Shown one piece after another: positions 60,591 to 64,000 of a stretch of DNA of 64,000 bases; the first letter of the stretch is position 1; each line of letters starts with the position of its first letter. The stretch is from Polytrichum commune (taxonomy: Eukaryota > Streptophyta > Polytrichopsida > Polytrichales > Polytrichaceae), in assembly GCA_950295325.1 (NCBI GenBank), contig OX485806.1, positions 1,180,001 through 1,244,000 of the forward strand, in the 5' to 3' direction. A program made the position numbers and the translations under genes. The notes below the pieces were generated by a model. It saw nothing but the letters and a program-made list of their open reading frames with translations. It was not told where the DNA came from and did no database searches.

Positions 60591-61114
60591 ATGTAAGGTA
60601 GAAAAACATAAAACAATGAATGACCACTATTAGTGCACTAAACTAGGAGTAGGATGATTCTTGTGTGGACCCAAAATGGCGAATTATAAAAGTGGTGGCC
60701 CAAAAAAGATGCAGTGATTGATCGGATAGGTCATGTTATACAACACTTGGGATCACTTTTGGGAGCCATTGAGTTAATTGTTTTGTGTGCATTCGTATGT
60801 AGAGTAGGTATTTTGGTGCTCACATTAGGGAGACTCTATTGTACAAGTACGGGGTTTGACTTACTTGAGCATCAAAATATCCTACTTTGCATACGAATGC
60901 ACACATAAGGGTTAACTCAATGGCTCCCAAAAGTGATCAAAAGTGGGTGAAAGAACACCTATCTGGCCAATCACTGTATTCCACCTAGTGTTGCATCGTT
61001 TTCGAGCCTTCTCTTTTATAATTAGTCATTATGGGCCCACTCAAAAATCATTGTACCCCTAGGTTGGTGCACCAATAGTGCCCATTCACCGTTTTCAGTT
61101 TTTCCACCTTACAT
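60591..61114. repeat. Large imperfect palindrome, about 520 bp
   Basis: Arms of about 235 bp pair from ATGTAAGGTAGAAAAAC (60591 on) against the complement ending at 61114. The inner 100 bp match best (CACTTTTGGGAGCCATTGAG at 60751 on; GTGTGCATTCGTATG). The loop is about 60825-60866. No target duplication was found. A transcript would fold into a long hairpin. Confidence 0.75.
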
Positions 61115-63590
61115 GTTATTATTGATTCATTTTTTTTTACCTAACCTGAAATTCTCAAAGTGTCCACAACAGGATAGTGCACTTACCCTATTAGAGCTTG
61201 ATTCATGTTCATTGAAGGCTTCTTTGGTCCCACTTCACCAAATTGAACTGATGACTCAAGAGATTTTGCGCCAGATTTGGAGAAGTATAAGGTGGTGTAT
61301 TTTTTTCATGTGTATGAAGGTAGACATTAAGAAGATTGCAATTTTTTGGTAATTTTATTTCTTAAATTAAGATTATTGTAAACTCAAATTCAACTTATGT
61401 TAAATCTTCAAAACGAGCATAACTTTACATTCTATCACTAGAAGCATGCGAGTGCTAGGCAATTGACCTACATCACTAAGAAATAGTCCTACCTCCTTGG
61501 AAAATCTACAAATCTATCATTATGGTAACCTACATGGAAACTACATGGAAACTAACCCTTAGAAACCATGAAACATGGAACCTTATTTTAACCACCCACA
61601 AAAAGAAATGACTGCAATTAGTCCCAACTTGAGTGAAATTATGACACCCTATAGAATCATGATGGGGTCACGATCAGGAATAGGTGGTACAGTATGACTC
61701 TTTCTGCACGCAACGTAATGTAGAAAACCCTAATTTGGTTACTTTCTTATCGGGACACCTACATTGGAGTGGTGTGTGGTTAGGTGTGGCTCCAAGAACA
61801 GGTACCAAAAAGGGACCAAAAAGACATGTGTTTGACCAAGATGGGACTACGTGCTCATAATATGATAACCGTTCTAGGTTCAATAGCAACATAATTGGGA
61901 AGACCTATTTGACCACTTAACGAGCACGAGAATGTTCACTTTTTCGTGCGAATAAGATATTCATACAAGCTTCGAAAAGAATGAGGACAGTGGATATGTC
62001 CTTGATTTGGATTTGCTAACCATCTTGTACTATTCTTGTGTTTCATATCCTTGTTGAAGTGGGCTAGTCGGAAAAAGTAACCATTTAAGACCCACCTACC
62101 TTATTGCTTTATCGAGATTTGACGTCAAATATACTACACACAAATGCCACTTTCTGGTGGGAAAGGAGATGCACAACTACAACACATATTGCATCACGAT
62201 TGTCCTGTATGGAGCACATGTAGAATGTCTCCATCAATTTTGAACCTGAAGCAAATCAAACGACAAATTTCTTCTGCTTGGAATAATATACTTCGATTCA
62301 TCACTGTTTCTGTCGAATCCAGGTGAAGGACGTTACTTGAGGCCCGCACATGAATGGCTCAAGTTAGAACTGTTCGTTAAGGTATGTGGGTGTTATTCAG
62401 TCCATTTTTTGATGCTCTCCAACTCCTATCAATCACATTTACACAACAAAACTTGTGTTACATTAGCAAGCATCAGCAAAAACCGGATCTTCTCTCACTT
62501 AGCTATGGTTATCGGAAGTGCATGTTTGTTGATTCCAGTAATCCTTGAATGAATACATAGGTCCTCCCAATTGCGTTCACTACTGAGTGTAGAGTAGTAA
62601 TAAAAGAAATAAAAAGTAAAAACTTGTATTTTGGGGGGAACCATAGGTGTCATCTCAGACCAATTAGTAATGAAGTTTGAAGACGTAATCCAATACATAC
62701 GTCTTTATGGTGTTTGTTCTTTGATCCTCACCAAACCAGACACCGATCAAATATAGGTGTCCAACTAAGGAAAAGTGTTCAACTACCACCTGCATACCTT
62801 ACATTTTGTTCAAGTTTGATCAATCACCACAAGAGTGTGGAAGGCATCTCGTTACCATGCGGGATCGTTGTGCCCAGAGTGAGACAATCGAGATCAATGA
62901 CCATCTGAGCTAACACCACTTAATCTAATGCCACCTCCATCAATTCATGTGGCAACCCTCACATTTCAGTTTTTAATCTGCTTGCTAGTAGGTTGCTCAT
63001 ATGTGTTCAGGAAGATGATCTTATAACAAGCACCGACTGATGGAGCTGCTTAGCTGCTACAAGATTGAATTGGTGTAATGCATGAGTGTTACTTGATTAC
63101 TTTTCTTAATCGGACACCTATATTTGATTGGTGGGTGGTTAGGTGAGGATCAAAGAACAAAAACCATACTGACACATGTTTAAAACATGTTGGACTTTGT
63201 CTTCAAATATTATTAACTACTGTATACTCAGTAATGAACACACTTGGGAGGACCTATGTATTCAATTACGAAACAAACATGCAATTCTGATAACCATAAC
63301 TGAGTCTGGAGGAATCCGTTCCTCAAATCCAATTTTTGCTGATGCTTCATCACAGATTTGCTAATGCAACACAAGTTTCGTTGTGTAAATCTTAACAGCA
63401 GAAGTTGGAGAGCACGACAAGCGAACCCAATAACACCCACACACCTTATGCAATAACATCCTTGTGCAGGACTGGTGTGCCCAGAGTGAACAAAATCATA
63501 CCAGTTATGGTTTGGTAGTATCTTGTACCCATGATGGACACAAACCAGGCAGGAGACAAAAAGCAAAGGAGTAATGGCTCTTGACACACT
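61115..63590. other. Intergenic DNA; no gene recognised
   Basis: AT-rich with scattered short open frames. Several blocks (for example around 62495-62790 and 63090-63310) share fragments such as GATCCTCACC / GGTGAGGATC and GGACCTATGTATTC in opposite orientation, suggesting a decayed inverted repeat of about 0.8 kb. Confidence 0.35.
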
Positions 63591-63596
63591 TTTATT
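63591..63596 (-). promoter_or_regulatory. Possible poly(A) signal of the Ca2+-ATPase gene
   Basis: AATAAA on the minus strand, 84 bases downstream of the stop codon. Confidence 0.4.
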
Positions 63597-63679
63597 ATTC
63601 TTCTTACATTTACTCACCAGCGTATCAAACTCCCCATGAGGTTTTACAAGATAAACAGCTCTCTGTTTTTTTCTATCCC

Positions 63680-64000
63680 CTACTGGCCTTGCGTTTCTTC
63701 GTTCCGCTGTAATTGCTTGCCTATAAGCTTAAGCAACTCATCTAAGGGAATAATTGGGAATGAGACAGCTATGACTAGTAACCACTCATTCAAGCTCAAC
63801 GGGACCACCCCAAATGAGTCGGCTAACCATGGGGTGTACAAAATTGTAAAATGTAGACCCATGGACACTGCGATTGCCACTAGGAGCCACCGATTTACCC
63901 ACGGCGGCGTTACAAACAAGCTATTATTCTCTGACAGCGCATTGAACGCATTAAACATCTCAATGACTACTAAGGTAGACATGGCTAATGTGGACGCTTT
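63680..64000 (-). CDS. ECA: ER-type (P2A) Ca2+-ATPase, last exon, cut by the window edge
   Basis: The minus strand is open from the window edge to TAG at 63680-63682. The product is the C-terminus of a SERCA-like plant calcium pump. [16 protein letters not shown] belongs to the M8 region, followed by [20 protein letters not shown] (M9), [20 protein letters not shown] (M10) and a short charged tail. These pumps move Ca2+ from cytosol into ER or Golgi, driven by ATP. The Glu and Asn of the EMFNA segment lie in the transmembrane region lining the ion site. The catalytic Asp, ATP-binding domain and remaining helices lie beyond the window. The tail is short and polar, without an obvious retrieval motif. 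Identification of the family is firm; which paralogue is not. Confidence 0.88.
   Translation of the reverse strand, partial: KASTLAMSTLVVIEMFNAFNALSENNSLFVTPPWVNRWLLVAIAVSMGLHFTILYTPWLADSFGVVPLSLNEWLLVIAVSFPIIPLDELLKLIGKQLQRNEETQGQ

Noticed and set aside
63228-63617. A 129-codon minus-strand frame downstream of the Ca2+-ATPase exon
   Set aside because: It overlaps the expected 3' UTR and poly(A) signal and resembles no protein family.

Overview
The window looks like nuclear DNA from a land plant, probably from a seed-free lineage (bryophyte, lycophyte or fern). That lineage guess is an inference. The supports are spliced genes for an ER-type Ca2+-ATPase, an AP2-like protein, an ARM-repeat protein and a HAD phosphatase, set in a gene-poor, AT-rich background full of decayed repeats. 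I cannot name a species. No tRNA, rRNA or CRISPR array was seen.

Layout. A small membrane-protein gene (31-1372, +) has a tandem duplication in its intron. After about 6 kb of unassigned DNA come an ARM-repeat gene (exons 7372-8069 and 8326-8545, -), a Harbinger-like MITE (8786-9266) and an AP2-like gene (about 10256-11065, -). From 12.5 to 36 kb is a nest of transposons whose target duplications are almost all readable. A MULE-type foldback (12492-13782) sits beside a second one (13912-35949). The second is interrupted by a 226-bp hAT-like MITE and by a Ty3/gypsy-type LTR retrotransposon (14316-34561). That retrotransposon's 3' LTR is in turn split by a 10.3-kb LINE (23981-34296). From 36 to 53 kb no intact gene was recognised, only MITEs and gene fragments. 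A HAD phosphatase gene (53428-54207, -) is preceded by a 193-bp satellite array. More foldbacks follow, and the right edge holds the last exon of an ER Ca2+-ATPase (63680-64000, -).

Two mobile elements are the main discoveries. The gypsy element carries a complete-looking C5 cytosine DNA methyltransferase between protease and reverse transcriptase, and a C4HC3 PHD finger after the integrase, where chromoviruses carry a chromodomain. It could therefore both write DNA methylation and read chromatin. This copy is dead: four in-frame stops, each one C-to-T change from a sense codon, one frameshift, and a Lys at the integrase catalytic Glu position. Its LTR arrangement is circularly permuted.

The LINE appears to encode two endonucleases (APE-type before the RT, restriction-like after it) plus RNase H, the layout known as Dualen/RandI. 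Upstream of the APE domain it has two tandem modules, each with a 2A-like ribosome-skipping motif ending NPGP. Its two ORFs overlap by 8 nt (ATGGATAG), and its mRNA strand is extremely rich in A and C.
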